NCBI RefSeq assembly: GCF_002000085.1
Contig: NZ_MUZU01000002.1
Location: 372,001 to 436,000 of the forward strand
Reading direction: 5' to 3'
DNA length: 64,000 nt
Source of the DNA: Pseudocolwellia agarivorans
GTDB lineage: Bacteria; Pseudomonadota; Gammaproteobacteria; Enterobacterales; Alteromonadaceae
This document shows positions 1 through 8,135 of the stretch, in pieces. How positions within the stretch are numbered: the first letter of the stretch is position 1; every line of letters begins with the position of its first letter. The notes beneath the pieces are model-generated. The model saw only the letters and a program-made list of their open reading frames with translations. It was not told the DNA's origin and made no database searches. The translations under genes and the position numbers were made by a program.

Positions 1-126
1 GATTTCTTCAATTTTAAAAACAGCTCGGGAACGTAGCCCTAACCTTTGTGCTTTTTTAACGTATTCGTCATCAAAATGTTCTTGCATCCAGCGTGCGCTG
101 CTAACGGTTTGTTTTTTTTTACTCAT
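1..126 (-). CDS. rlmE: 23S rRNA 2'-O-methyltransferase RlmE (FtsJ), N-terminal part only
   Basis: The first 42 codons of a minus-strand gene are present; the rest lies beyond the left edge. The peptide starts [18 protein letters not shown] and runs into a [14 protein letters not shown] stretch, the recognisable N-terminus of RlmE/FtsJ, which methylates U2552 of 23S rRNA in the large subunit. It is divergent from yhbY, the arrangement usual in gammaproteobacteria, so both promoters should lie in the AT-rich 127-341 interval. The SAM-binding part is not visible here. Family call is confident because both the sequence and the neighbour agree. Confidence 0.9.
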   Translation of the reverse strand, partial: MSKKKQTVSSARWMQEHFDDEYVKKAQRLGLRSRAVFKIEEI

Positions 127-341
127 GAACTCTGCTTAACTTATTATAAAAATTATAGACATGTTAATTATAAAACATAACGATGGGAGTATTATGTTAG
201 CTAACTTATATGACTATTTATGTTTAATTATTAATAATTTTAATTTATTTAAACTACCAATAAGTAAACATTAATTAGTATTACAAAGAAGATGGAGTTA
301 AAATAGTGATAATTCAAGCTAACTTGTAACGAAAATTGTTA

Positions 342-638
342 ATGAACTTAAATAAAAAGCAAATCCAGCATGTAAAAGGTTTAGCGCATTCGCTTAAACC
401 AGTAGTTTTACTAGGAAATAATGGCTTAACTGAAGCTGTTGTAGCGGAAATAGATTTCGCATTAAACCATCACGAATTAATTAAAGTTAAAATTAATGTT
501 GAAGATCGCGATACTAAAGGTCTTATAGTTGAAGCGATTTGTAGAGAAACTAACTCTACAAAAATTCAGGTTATTGGTAAAACTTTAGTTATTTACCGTC
601 AATCACCAGAAAAGAAAATTCATATCCCTAAAGGATAA
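342..638 (+). CDS. yhbY: Ribosome-associated RNA-binding protein YhbY (CRM domain)
   Basis: A 98-residue protein matching YhbY, a single-domain CRM RNA-binding protein associated with pre-50S ribosome assembly. The LLGNNGLTEAV segment (about residues 25-35) corresponds to the GxxG-type loop region of CRM domains, and the length fits the usual ~97 residues. I start at the ATG at 342; a TTG two codons upstream is also open but has no better ribosome site. It is divergent from rlmE and followed by a strong hairpin terminator at 664-701, so it is probably a single-gene transcript. Confidence 0.92.
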   Translation: MNLNKKQIQHVKGLAHSLKPVVLLGNNGLTEAVVAEIDFALNHHELIKVKINVEDRDTKGLIVEAICRETNSTKIQVIGKTLVIYRQSPEKKIHIPKG

Positions 639-663
639 TTTTTTTCAATTGTTGTAAAAGCAA

Positions 664-701
664 AAAAGCGAATCACTTCACATGAAGTGATTCGCTTTTT
701 T
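664..701. terminator. Bidirectional intrinsic terminator between yhbY and the SDR gene
   Basis: A perfect 17-bp stem (arms 664-680 and 683-699/701, loop about 2 nt), bounded by A-runs on the left and T-runs on the right. It therefore has a U-tract in both directions and sits between convergent genes ending at 638 and 730. Confidence 0.9.
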
Positions 702-729
702 ATTGTTTGCTGTTTAGTGGAAAGTTCCT

Positions 730-1560
730 TTAGCCTTTGATAAGTATTTTATCTAACCACGTAAAAGGCAATACTCGTTTAAAAAACGCCATGATATAAG
801 TTGGCTGAGTAACGTAATAGCGTGTTTTAGCTTTTTTACTTGATAACGCATGGAGTACTTTTTTAGTAACCGCTGAAGCTGGCAAAGTAAATTTATTACT
901 CGGCCCTTCTTTACTTAGGCGATCAATTTGAATTTTGTAATTGTCTTTATGTACTGAGTTTTTTACATCGATAAATTCAAGTGTTTTGGCTAACGCATTG
1001 GCTCTAAATTGAGTTTCTATTGGGCCTGGTTCAATTAAGCTTACTTGAATTCCACTGCCTGTTAGCTCTAATCGTAACGTATCGGTATAGCCTTCAATCG
1101 CAAATTTTGATGCGTTATAAGCTCCGCGATAAGGCATTGCAACTAAACCTAATACTGAACTATTTTGAATAATGCGGCCAAAGCCTTGTTTTCGCATAAC
1201 AGGAATAACGAGTCGAGTAAGGTAATGCCAACCAAAAACGTTAATTTGAAACTGTTCTTTTAGTGCTTGTGAAGGTAAGTCTTCTAACGCGCCCGCTTGA
1301 CCATAAGCGCCATTATTAAATAACGCGTAAAGTGAGCCACCCGTTTGTTTTAACACCCAGCTAAACGCGGCATCAATAGATGGTTCGTCTGCTAAATCGA
1401 GTAAGTGAGCATTTAACCCAAGTGCGATTAAGTTATCAACATCGGTTTGTTTACGAGCCGTTGCAAATACCTGATAGCCTAGTTCTGATAATGTAATGGC
1501 GGTACTTAAACCAATGCCTGTAGAACAACCTGTGATCAATACACTTAAGTTTTTTGCCAT
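730..1560 (-). CDS. Short-chain dehydrogenase/reductase, YbbO-like
   Basis: A classical SDR of 276 residues. Visible motifs: the NAD(P)-binding TGCSTGIG at 10-17, Asn107, Ser134/135 and the catalytic YNASK pair Tyr148/Lys152, followed by IEPGPIETQF typical of the class. The structural NNAG motif reads NNGAYG (82-87), a permuted variant. Overall similarity is greatest to YbbO-type SDRs (same C-terminal ending around DKILI.G), which act on aldehydes/ketones with NADP; the substrate cannot be read from sequence. It is monocistronic, ending at the shared terminator with yhbY; the next gene upstream (1658-2188) is co-directional but about 100 nt away. Confidence 0.85.
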   Translation of the reverse strand: MAKNLSVLITGCSTGIGLSTAITLSELGYQVFATARKQTDVDNLIALGLNAHLLDLADEPSIDAAFSWVLKQTGGSLYALFNNGAYGQAGALEDLPSQALKEQFQINVFGWHYLTRLVIPVMRKQGFGRIIQNSSVLGLVAMPYRGAYNASKFAIEGYTDTLRLELTGSGIQVSLIEPGPIETQFRANALAKTLEFIDVKNSVHKDNYKIQIDRLSKEGPSNKFTLPASAVTKKVLHALSSKKAKTRYYVTQPTYIMAFFKRVLPFTWLDKILIKG

Positions 1561-1657
1561 GTTTTACCTTGTTAAATTCAACGCTATTTAACAACCAATC
1601 ATACGCTAAATTGTTTCCTTTAATGACCAAAATTTTAAGAAAAACATCTACCTGACT

Positions 1658-2188
1658 TTAATCAAGAATAGCTTTTAAGTTATTTAACCCCGTTTGTAGG
1701 TCGTCACCTATTACTTGCTCAAAATCTATAAATAACAACATAAGGTTCATTGGGTAATCCATGTGCCCGCTAAATCCCCAAACCACTTTGGTCGTATTAT
1801 CGTCTACGGCCTCAGTTACCATAAAAGCAGGATCTGTTGATTTAAACGGTTTTAAAAATCGCAATTCAAAATCTATACGGTAACCTTCATCAATCGCAAT
1901 AATTTCTTGCTCGCCAGCGCCGACATCTTCTTTTTCAGAACTCCATGCAGAAACAAACCCCACTTGACCATCAATACCTCGGTATGTTTTTAGCATGTTT
2001 GGGTCCATTTGTGCCCACTTACTATAAAAACTTTGATTTTTTAAGTATTTGATATAATTAAATACTTCTTCTTTAGGTTTATTAATAATTACCGAACGTT
2101 CAACTTCGTATGAGTTTTCTGTAAAAACTGCAACAATTAACGGGATAGCAATAATAGTTAGCACAATTAACACAAGTTTTTTTAGCAT
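1658..2188 (-). CDS. SRPBCC/polyketide-cyclase-like protein with N-terminal membrane anchor
   Basis: A 176-residue protein with one N-terminal hydrophobic helix (MLKKLVLIVLTIIAIPLIVA) followed by an SRPBCC (START-like) lipid-binding fold, recognisable from the ERSVIINKPKEEVFNYI opening and the GFSGHMDYP stretch. I start at the ATG at 2188 because AGGA lies 8 nt upstream; a longer open frame reaches 2275 but its first 29 residues look non-coding. It lies downstream of the DUF2867-tetR pair with a 109-nt gap and may be read through from it. Ligand and role are unknown; such proteins are often annotated only as polyketide cyclase. Confidence 0.75.
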   Translation of the reverse strand: MLKKLVLIVLTIIAIPLIVAVFTENSYEVERSVIINKPKEEVFNYIKYLKNQSFYSKWAQMDPNMLKTYRGIDGQVGFVSAWSSEKEDVGAGEQEIIAIDEGYRIDFELRFLKPFKSTDPAFMVTEAVDDNTTKVVWGFSGHMDYPMNLMLLFIDFEQVIGDDLQTGLNNLKAILD

Positions 2189-2297
2189 AATATAAATCCT
2201 ATGTCGTTTTATATCAGTTTGGTTCATGTATATAAAACAATCAACTTTACACTCAGGATAATTAGCTAAAAACATTCATTCGTTCTCTCTATTCTTT

Positions 2298-2852
2298 TTA
2301 TAATAGATCTTCTATAAATTTCTTTGCTCCTAACGATGTCACGCGTAAAATAGTTTCTACAGACAATTTAGGATAAATTTGCTGCATTCCTAAAAAGCTT
2401 GAGTAAGCCATAACAGCCATGTCTTCAGCCATTGCTTTTTCTATTCCTAAATCAATATAACATTGTGCTAAATACTCTTGCCTTTGCGTATCAATAACAC
2501 CTAAATGTTTAGCGATAGAAACTTCTTTCAACGCCCAAGCTCTAAGATGTAATTCGGTCAATAAATTATGACCTGCAATTATAGTATCTAGCTTTTGTAG
2601 CCGCTCTATTGGAGAAGATTCAGTATTAGCCTGCTCAATAAAATCTAAGGTCATTTTCTTAAACCAAAAATCCATGAGTTGCTTGATAAACTCTGCTCTA
2701 TTTTTAAAGTGATGATAAAACGATCCTTTCGATACGCCTTTTTCTTCACACAAAGAGATTATTTTTAAAGCATCAGGACCTTTTTTTACTAATATAGTTA
2801 AAGCGAAATTTAACCAATCTTCTTTCGAATGACTTGTCTTTTTATTATTCAT
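2298..2852 (-). CDS. TetR/AcrR-family transcriptional regulator
   Basis: A 184-residue TetR-type repressor. The N-terminal helix-turn-helix is clear (about residues 12-55, with LCEEKGVSKGSFYHHFKNR as the recognition region); the C-terminal ligand domain is unremarkable. Its ATG overlaps the TGA of the upstream DUF2867 gene by 4 nt, so the two are translationally coupled. The 45-bp palindrome ahead of that operon (3388-3432) is the obvious candidate operator, implying that the protein represses its own operon until a ligand releases it. The ligand is not evident. Confidence 0.88.
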   Translation of the reverse strand: MNNKKTSHSKEDWLNFALTILVKKGPDALKIISLCEEKGVSKGSFYHHFKNRAEFIKQLMDFWFKKMTLDFIEQANTESSPIERLQKLDTIIAGHNLLTELHLRAWALKEVSIAKHLGVIDTQRQEYLAQCYIDLGIEKAMAEDMAVMAYSSFLGMQQIYPKLSVETILRVTSLGAKKFIEDLL

Positions 2853-3370
2853 ATTCTTCCTGCTTTAATCGCATTACTTATAACAGTTCTGGCAATAACA
2901 TAATGAAACGGAAGAATAGCGTTTACATAAATACGGCCTATTAATGTTTTTTGATTAACTAAAGTAGATACAATAATATCGTTTTCATTTAGCGCTACAG
3001 ATAAGTAAAACATCATGTGTTTGTCTTCAGCAAACGAAATTATTTCATCGTTATATTTTTCAGTTATAGTAAGGAAACCCGCTTTATCACCTATCGATAA
3101 TTCCTCAGTTTTAGGATTCACCCCCTCTTGAGCTACTTCAAATCCAAAAAACGCAACAAGGTAATTTCTTATACGCATTAAAACGTTAACCCAGCTAGGT
3201 AAATAAGCAAAAATTCTGTACTGTATTTGACTCGGTGTAAGTGCTTTATTATTTCGCTTAACGCCTAAAGCATCTCTAAAATGATGATTAACTACTTTTT
3301 GATCAAGGCGATCATTAAAAGGTTTATGTAACGCTTTTATGTTGGTAAAAATATTGGCAAAAAATTCCAT
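2849..3370 (-). CDS. DUF2867 family protein
   Basis: A 173-residue protein that I recognise as DUF2867-like from its composition (KPFNDRLDQ opening, GDKAGFLTI core, LIGRIYVNAILPFHYVIAR C-terminus). There is no signal peptide. The function of the family is not established. An AGGAG motif stands 8-9 nt before the ATG at 3370. First gene of a two-gene operon with the TetR regulator (4-nt overlap), behind a promoter embedded in a long palindrome. By context it is probably induced by a lipid-like or toxic small molecule, but that is inference only. Confidence 0.72.
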   Translation of the reverse strand: MEFFANIFTNIKALHKPFNDRLDQKVVNHHFRDALGVKRNNKALTPSQIQYRIFAYLPSWVNVLMRIRNYLVAFFGFEVAQEGVNPKTEELSIGDKAGFLTITEKYNDEIISFAEDKHMMFYLSVALNENDIIVSTLVNQKTLIGRIYVNAILPFHYVIARTVISNAIKAGRI

Positions 3371-3387
3371 GTATTTAACTCCTTTAC

Positions 3388-3432
3388 CTTTGAAATAAAC
3401 ATACCATACAGTATGGTATGTTTATTTCAAAG
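3388..3432 (-). promoter_or_regulatory. 45-bp perfect palindrome overlapping the DUF2867-tetR promoter (TetR operator candidate)
   Basis: Two perfect 22-nt arms (3388-3409 and 3411-3432) around one central base. The core ACATACCATAC and its complement resemble typical TetR-family operators. On the minus strand TTGAAA (3430-3425) and TATGGT (3408-3403) are 16 bp apart and form a plausible sigma-70 promoter inside the palindrome, about 33 nt upstream of the first ATG. Because of the symmetry the same promoter-like pair also occurs on the plus strand, where there is no gene to serve. Confidence 0.8.
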
Positions 3433-3489
3433 ATATTTATGAAAAACAGCTATAAAACTTGATGATAAAGAACAGAACGTTGAACGAAC

Positions 3490-4107
3490 TTAGCTTAACA
3501 CTAACCAAATACCGACTAATATCATTAGGCACCCTGCAATAATATTCATCCATTTAATATTATCACCACGGTTTAAAAACAAGCGTAGACTTTTACCACC
3601 TGTGGCATAAGCCATCATGCTGATAAATTCAGTACAAATGATCACGCTTAATAGTACTAATAATTGAGGAGCGAGGTCATAATTAGCGTTAATAAAAGGA
3701 GGTAATAAAGAAACCATAAAGCCCCAGCCTTTAGGGTTTGCTATGGCGGTTATAAAACCTTGATAGAATAAGGCGCTTCTTTTGATGTTGGTTTGTTGGC
3801 CTGTTGAGGCAGACATTTTACCTTTTGAGCGACACATATTAACCCCAATATAAACAAGGTAAGCGCCACCAATCCATTTAAATGCAAGAAACACATCCGG
3901 ATAATTTAGCATTAAACTCGCTACACCAATAACGGCGGCAGTAGCAACAAGAGAAACGCCGATAAGTTCGCCTATCATCATCCACATTGTTCGGCGAATA
4001 CCTACACTCATGCCTAATGTCATTGCCAAGGTCATACACATACCAGGGGTTATGGACACAAAAAAGAATGTAGGTATAAATACCAATAAAATAGATGAGT
4101 CAAACAC
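3490..4107 (-). CDS. LysE/RhtB-family amino-acid exporter
   Basis: A 205-residue inner-membrane protein with the LysE/RhtB signature: SITPGMCMTLAMTLGMSVG near residues 18-37, a second hydrophobic block ending in KWIGGAYLVYIGV, and NPKGWGF at the start of the C-terminal half. Six helices are expected. The family exports amino acids (lysine, arginine, homoserine, threonine). The start is a GTG at 4107. It begins 11 nt downstream of the AGCS symporter stop, so the two form an operon of one importer and one exporter; the divergent Lrp gene is the likely regulator. Confidence 0.87.
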   Translation of the reverse strand: MFDSSILLVFIPTFFFVSITPGMCMTLAMTLGMSVGIRRTMWMMIGELIGVSLVATAAVIGVASLMLNYPDVFLAFKWIGGAYLVYIGVNMCRSKGKMSASTGQQTNIKRSALFYQGFITAIANPKGWGFMVSLLPPFINANYDLAPQLLVLLSVIICTEFISMMAYATGGKSLRLFLNRGDNIKWMNIIAGCLMILVGIWLVLS

Positions 4108-4118
4108 GCTAACCCGCT

Positions 4119-5612
4119 TTATTTATTTTCACAGTAGGTATTTTGGTATTTTTTCAAATCTCTTTTAACTTGAGGTGCGAGTAAATAAAGACCAATAATA
4201 TTCGCGATTGCCATTGAGAAAAATGCAGAATCTGAAATTGCAATAATAGCGCCTAAACTTGCTGAAGCTCCAATAATCGTTGCCGAACAAAAAATCAATT
4301 TATACAACATAGCTAACTTTTTAGATTCGCCAAATACAAAAGCCCACGCGATAGAGCCGTAATAAGCCCAAGAGATCATAGTTGAAATCGCAAATAACAA
4401 AACACACACACTAAGCACGTAAGGAAACCACCAAATAACACTGGCAAATGCGTTTGAAGTTAAAGTAACACCACTAATACCATCTACATTTTGATAACTT
4501 CCGGTAATAACAATAACCAGTGCAGTAATTGTACAAATAACTACGGTATCAATAAATGGTTCAATTAAGGCAACATAACCTTCTCGCACAGGCTCTTTAG
4601 TTGATGCTGTTGCATGAGCAATAGAAGCTGCCCCCATACCCGCTTCACTAGAGAATGCTGAACGTTTAAAGCCTTGTAACATAACACCAATCATACCACC
4701 TACCACACCTGTAGGATTAAATGCACCTTCAAAAATCAGAATAAATGCATGAGGAATTTCTGCGTAGTGGTAAGCCAAAATAAATAAAGCCGCCGATAAA
4801 TATATACCTGCCATTAACGGCACAACTTTCTCAGTAACTTTAGCAATACTTTTAATACCGCCAATAATAACTACACCAATAATAACGGCTAAAATAGTGC
4901 CAAATACCCAACCATTACTTGCCCAAAAACCTTGTTCGCTACCTAATACACTTACAAACTGCTGATAAGCTTGGTTAGCTTGCAACATGTTACTACCGCA
5001 TAACGAAGCAACAATACAACAAACAGCAAAAAAGTAAGCGAGTGCTTTACCTGATTTATGATGACCTAGTTGTGATAGACCTTCGCTTAAGTAATACATT
5101 GGACCACCACGTACTTCACCTGCGGCGTTTATGTGTCGGTATTTTACCCCTAATGTACACTCTAAAAACTTAGTCGACATTCCCAGAAAGCCAGCCAGCA
5201 TCATCCAAAAGGTAGCACCTGGTCCACCAATAGAAACAGCAATAGCAACCCCTGCAATATTACCTAAACCTACCGTGCCAGAAATAGCGGTAGCTAATGC
5301 TTGAAAGTGCGTAGTTTCACCGGGATCGTTTGGATCAGAAAAGTCTCCTCGAATAACTCGGCAAGAGTGTTTAAAGCCTCTGATATTAATGAAACCAAAA
5401 TAACCAGTAAACACAACGGCAGCAACAATAAGCCACATAACAATTAATGGAGCGTCGACTCCACCTAAGTTAACGGTGTAAAAAATAATACTGGTGAATA
5501 CATCGGCGATGGGTTGAAGCATTTGATCAACTTGCTGATCTATAGATAAATTTTCGGCTCGAACATTAAAACTTAAAATCAATAAAACAATACTTGTGGC
5601 GAGTTGTTTCAT
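4119..5612 (-). CDS. AGCS-family sodium:alanine (amino acid) symporter
   Basis: A 497-residue sodium-coupled amino-acid carrier of the AGCS family (AlsT/DagA type). Diagnostic stretches are ATAISGTVGLGNIAGVAIA, GGPGATFWMM and the FSSEAGMGAASIAHA segment. An extra N-terminal hydrophobic segment ending in RAEN could be a cleavable signal, which is common in marine members. A strong ribosome site (AGGATG) precedes the ATG at 5612. It is the first gene of an operon with the LysE exporter and is divergent from an Lrp-type regulator; alanine or glycine is the usual substrate of the family. Confidence 0.9.
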   Translation of the reverse strand: MKQLATSIVLLILSFNVRAENLSIDQQVDQMLQPIADVFTSIIFYTVNLGGVDAPLIVMWLIVAAVVFTGYFGFINIRGFKHSCRVIRGDFSDPNDPGETTHFQALATAISGTVGLGNIAGVAIAVSIGGPGATFWMMLAGFLGMSTKFLECTLGVKYRHINAAGEVRGGPMYYLSEGLSQLGHHKSGKALAYFFAVCCIVASLCGSNMLQANQAYQQFVSVLGSEQGFWASNGWVFGTILAVIIGVVIIGGIKSIAKVTEKVVPLMAGIYLSAALFILAYHYAEIPHAFILIFEGAFNPTGVVGGMIGVMLQGFKRSAFSSEAGMGAASIAHATASTKEPVREGYVALIEPFIDTVVICTITALVIVITGSYQNVDGISGVTLTSNAFASVIWWFPYVLSVCVLLFAISTMISWAYYGSIAWAFVFGESKKLAMLYKLIFCSATIIGASASLGAIIAISDSAFFSMAIANIIGLYLLAPQVKRDLKKYQNTYCENK

Positions 5613-5735
5613 CCAACATCCTATTTTTATTCTTCGTATTTAACTTATTATTACATAGTATTTTGCTACTAATTAGTTATATTTTCGACTAATATTGATA
5701 TTTATTATAACAATATAAACACAGTTGGTGACACT

Positions 5736-6182
5736 ATGAGTACTTTAGATAATATTGATCGACAATTAATAAGTTTACTTCGAACGGATGCTAGAACTCC
5801 TGTATCAACTTTAGCCCAAAAAATTAAAGTGTCGCGGGCTACCATTCAAAACAGAATGAGTAAGCTAGAAAAAAATGGCGTTATTACCGGATATACGGCA
5901 CTTGTTTCTTCCTCAACCAATCAAAACATGTCGTTAATCAGAGCTCATATGAGTATCGAATTAAAAGGCATTACCACTAAAAAAATAAAACTAGCGCTGA
6001 AAACTGAACCAAGTATTTGTGCCATTCATACAACAAATGGCCACTGGGATATGATCATTGAATTACAAACAGATTCACTTGAAGAATTAGACAAAATTCT
6101 CGGGAGAATTAGAAGTATTCCTGAAATATCGTCTTCAGAAACCAGCATATTACTGACTTCTGAACGCATTAGATCGGCATAA
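5736..6182 (+). CDS. Lrp/AsnC-family transcriptional regulator
   Basis: A 148-residue leucine-responsive-type regulator: winged helix at about residues 5-55 (LDNIDRQLISLLRTDAR, then SRATIQNRMSKLEKNG) and a RAM/AsnC effector domain from about 65 onward (HTTNGHWDMIIEL is the usual GxxD-type segment). It is transcribed away from the AGCS-lysE operon across a 123-nt gap and converges on ctlX, so it is well placed to sense an amino acid and control uptake, export and catabolism. Effector unknown. Confidence 0.9.
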   Translation: MSTLDNIDRQLISLLRTDARTPVSTLAQKIKVSRATIQNRMSKLEKNGVITGYTALVSSSTNQNMSLIRAHMSIELKGITTKKIKLALKTEPSICAIHTTNGHWDMIIELQTDSLEELDKILGRIRSIPEISSSETSILLTSERIRSA

Positions 6183-6191
6183 TAGAAACAA

Positions 6192-7121
6192 TCAACTCTT
6201 TTTAGGTAGATGAATTCCTGCAATCATGCAACGAATAGAGCCTCCTGCTAATTCTACAGTCGAAACATCAATGGCAATAATATCAACAAACTCTTCTATC
6301 GTGGCTACTTGTTCTGGCTGTAAAGAGTTAACGCCTGTTTGAGACATAACTAAAAATTGGCCTTTTTCACTTTCTACTTCTATGGCATTACCGGCAAACT
6401 GTTCAATTTGCTCTTCAGATAAAGTAATAACAATTTTTCCGCTTGCTTCTATAGTGTTCACGATAGTTTTACGCTCAACTTTGTCTTTAATCATATCTAA
6501 AGCAATTAAAACAAAATCAGTTGCAACACACATAAACACATTCGTGTGGTAAACAGAAACGCCCTTTTTATCAAATGCATCAAAAGCAACGCCTTGATAA
6601 CCAAAGTCTCTACAAAAATGACCTAACGCAGTAATATCCATCCGATTAGACTTCACTGCATAAGCAATTCTATTACTATGATCTAACACCATAGAACCTG
6701 TACCTTCTAAATACAGTTCCTTTAACTCAAAGTCTGAATAGTCAACAACTCGACTTACCTTATATGTACTTGAAAGAAAATCAATAATATCAGCTCGCCT
6801 TTCAGCTCTTCTGTTATGGCAATACATAGGGTATACCCCTATGTCACCATTATGGTGTGTTGAAAACCAATTATTAGGAAAAACAGAGTCAGGTGTTACT
6901 GTGGTTTCATCATCAAATAAATGAACAATTATTCCGTAGTTTTCTAAAGTTTTGGCTGCATTAGAAACCTCATCAAAAGCCCGCTTGGACAACTCTTTAG
7001 CATCAATAGCGCTATTATTTGTTTGAAAACTATTATCATTGGCGGTTTCAGGGTTTGGACGAAAATAATGTGGGCGTATCATTACAACGGATTTTGGCGC
7101 TTGTGCTAAATTATTTATCAC
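6192..7121 (-). CDS. ctlX: Citrulline/dimethylarginine-type hydrolase CtlX (amidinotransferase superfamily)
   Basis: A 309-residue member of the guanidine-modifying (amidinotransferase/arginine deiminase-like) superfamily, closest to proteins annotated as citrulline utilisation hydrolase CtlX. Landmarks: RPHYFRPNPET at 16-26, DSVFPNNW at 78-85, EGTGSMVLD at 139-147, catalytic His192 in YHTNVFM and nucleophilic Cys298 in GGSIRCMIAG. The start is a GTG at 7121 with AGGA 6 nt upstream. It converges with the Lrp gene and lies beside amino-acid import and export genes, which supports a role in arginine-derived nitrogen use. The exact substrate cannot be decided from sequence. Confidence 0.83.
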   Translation of the reverse strand: MINNLAQAPKSVVMIRPHYFRPNPETANDNSFQTNNSAIDAKELSKRAFDEVSNAAKTLENYGIIVHLFDDETTVTPDSVFPNNWFSTHHNGDIGVYPMYCHNRRAERRADIIDFLSSTYKVSRVVDYSDFELKELYLEGTGSMVLDHSNRIAYAVKSNRMDITALGHFCRDFGYQGVAFDAFDKKGVSVYHTNVFMCVATDFVLIALDMIKDKVERKTIVNTIEASGKIVITLSEEQIEQFAGNAIEVESEKGQFLVMSQTGVNSLQPEQVATIEEFVDIIAIDVSTVELAGGSIRCMIAGIHLPKKS

Positions 7122-7322
7122 TTCATTTCCTACTAATTATAATAAAACTTAATTAAGTAGAAATTTTATAGTGTATTAAAGCTAACATTTAGTAAAAAAT
7201 TACAGTCAAATAGTTAAAAAAGCAAACATATTGCTAACAGTAAATCCCATATTTGACACAATAATAATATTTAATAGAAAAACAATAAATCCAAGCATGC
7301 TATAAGTTAATAAAATTAATCT

Positions 7323-7466
7323 ATTAGATGATAAATTCCCGTTTGTGATAGGCACTAGCGATCGGTATTCTGACCTTGTTTTGAAATCTCCCCGATTTCT
7401 TTTAACGAAATGTTGTTTTGTTTGAATTTGTATAATTTTTGGGTATCTTCGGATACCCTTTTTTTT
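7323..7466 (+). ncRNA. Putative small RNA, copy 1
   Basis: The non-coding segment ends with the hairpin GGGTATC-TTCG-GATACCC (7441-7458) and eight Ts. An internal hairpin GAAATC-TCCCC-GATTTC lies at 7383-7399, exposing a C-rich loop, followed by a U/A-rich linker suited to Hfq binding. The 5' end is estimated from copies 2-4. The promoter position of this copy is degenerate (TAAAAT at 7311-7316, no good -35), so it may be weak or use another promoter. Confidence 0.6.
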
Positions 7467-7558
7467 GCCTGCCACTTTATTTCATCACACACTTATTTTG
7501 CCATCAGAATAATTTATACGTTACCCAAGTTTAATCACTACAAAACAGCCCTATGTGT

Positions 7559-7587
7559 TTTATACAAAAAATATAAGTGAATATAAT
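7559..7587 (+). promoter_or_regulatory. Promoter of small RNA copy 2 (same pattern before copies 3 and 4)
   Basis: TTTATA (7559-7564) and TATAAT (7582-7587) are separated by 17 bp. The identical arrangement occurs at 7829-7857 and 8101-8129. Transcription should start about 7 nt after the -10 box, just inside the conserved segment. Confidence 0.65.
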
Positions 7588-7593
7588 TAATCT

Positions 7594-7736
7594 ATTAGAT
7601 GATAAATTCCCGTTTGTGATAGGCACTAGCGATCGGTATTCTGACCTTGTTTTGAAATCTCCCCGATTTCTATTAACGAAATGTTGTTTTGTTTGAATTT
7701 GTACAATTTTGGGTATCTTATGATACCCTTTTTTTT
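7594..7736 (+). ncRNA. Putative small RNA, copy 2
   Basis: About 143 nt from the predicted start to the end of the T-tract. The terminator stem GGGTATC/GATACCC is kept (7711-7728) while the loop changed from TTCG to TTAT, and the upstream linker has two substitutions and one T fewer; the C-rich-loop hairpin is unchanged. Change in the loop with preservation of the stem argues for selection on the RNA. Confidence 0.7.
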
Positions 7737-7863
7737 GCCTGCTACTTTATTTCATCACACACTTATTTTGCCATCAGAATAATTTATACGTTACCCAAGT
7801 TTAATCACTACAAAACAGCCCTATCTGTTTTATATAAAAAGCATAAGTGAATATAATTAATCT

Positions 7864-8008
7864 ATTAGATGATAAATTCCCGTTTGTGATAGGCACTAGC
7901 GATCGGTATTCTGACCTTGTTTTGAAATCTCCCCGATTTCTTTTAACGAAATGTTGTTTTGTTTGAATTTGTATAATTTTTGGGTATCTTCGGATACCCT
8001 TTTTTTTT
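7864..8008 (+). ncRNA. Putative small RNA, copy 3
   Basis: Nearly identical to copy 1 but with nine Ts after the terminator hairpin (7982-7999). It has the full TTTATA-17-TATAAT promoter at 7829-7857. The spacer before it differs slightly from the other spacers (two changes near 7835 and 7841). Confidence 0.7.
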
Positions 8009-8135
8009 GCCTGCCACTTTATTTCATCACACACTTATTTTGCCATCAGAATAATTTATACGTTACCCAAGTTTAATCACTACAAAACAGCCCTATCTGT
8101 TTTATACAAAAAATATAAGTGAATATAATTAATCT

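Noticed and set aside
3490-7121. Genomic island or defence system
   Set aside because: No integrase, tRNA boundary, toxin-antitoxin or nuclease genes; the genes are ordinary amino-acid metabolism and transport.
7206-7475. Minus-strand frame of 89 codons across sRNA copy 1
   Set aside because: It reads the terminator hairpin backwards (KKKGIRRYPK); the frame is broken in copies 2 and 4 and there is no ribosome site, so it is a shadow of the RNA unit.
7801-8034. Minus-strand frame across sRNA copy 3
   Set aside because: Same backwards reading as at copy 1; not kept in the other copies.
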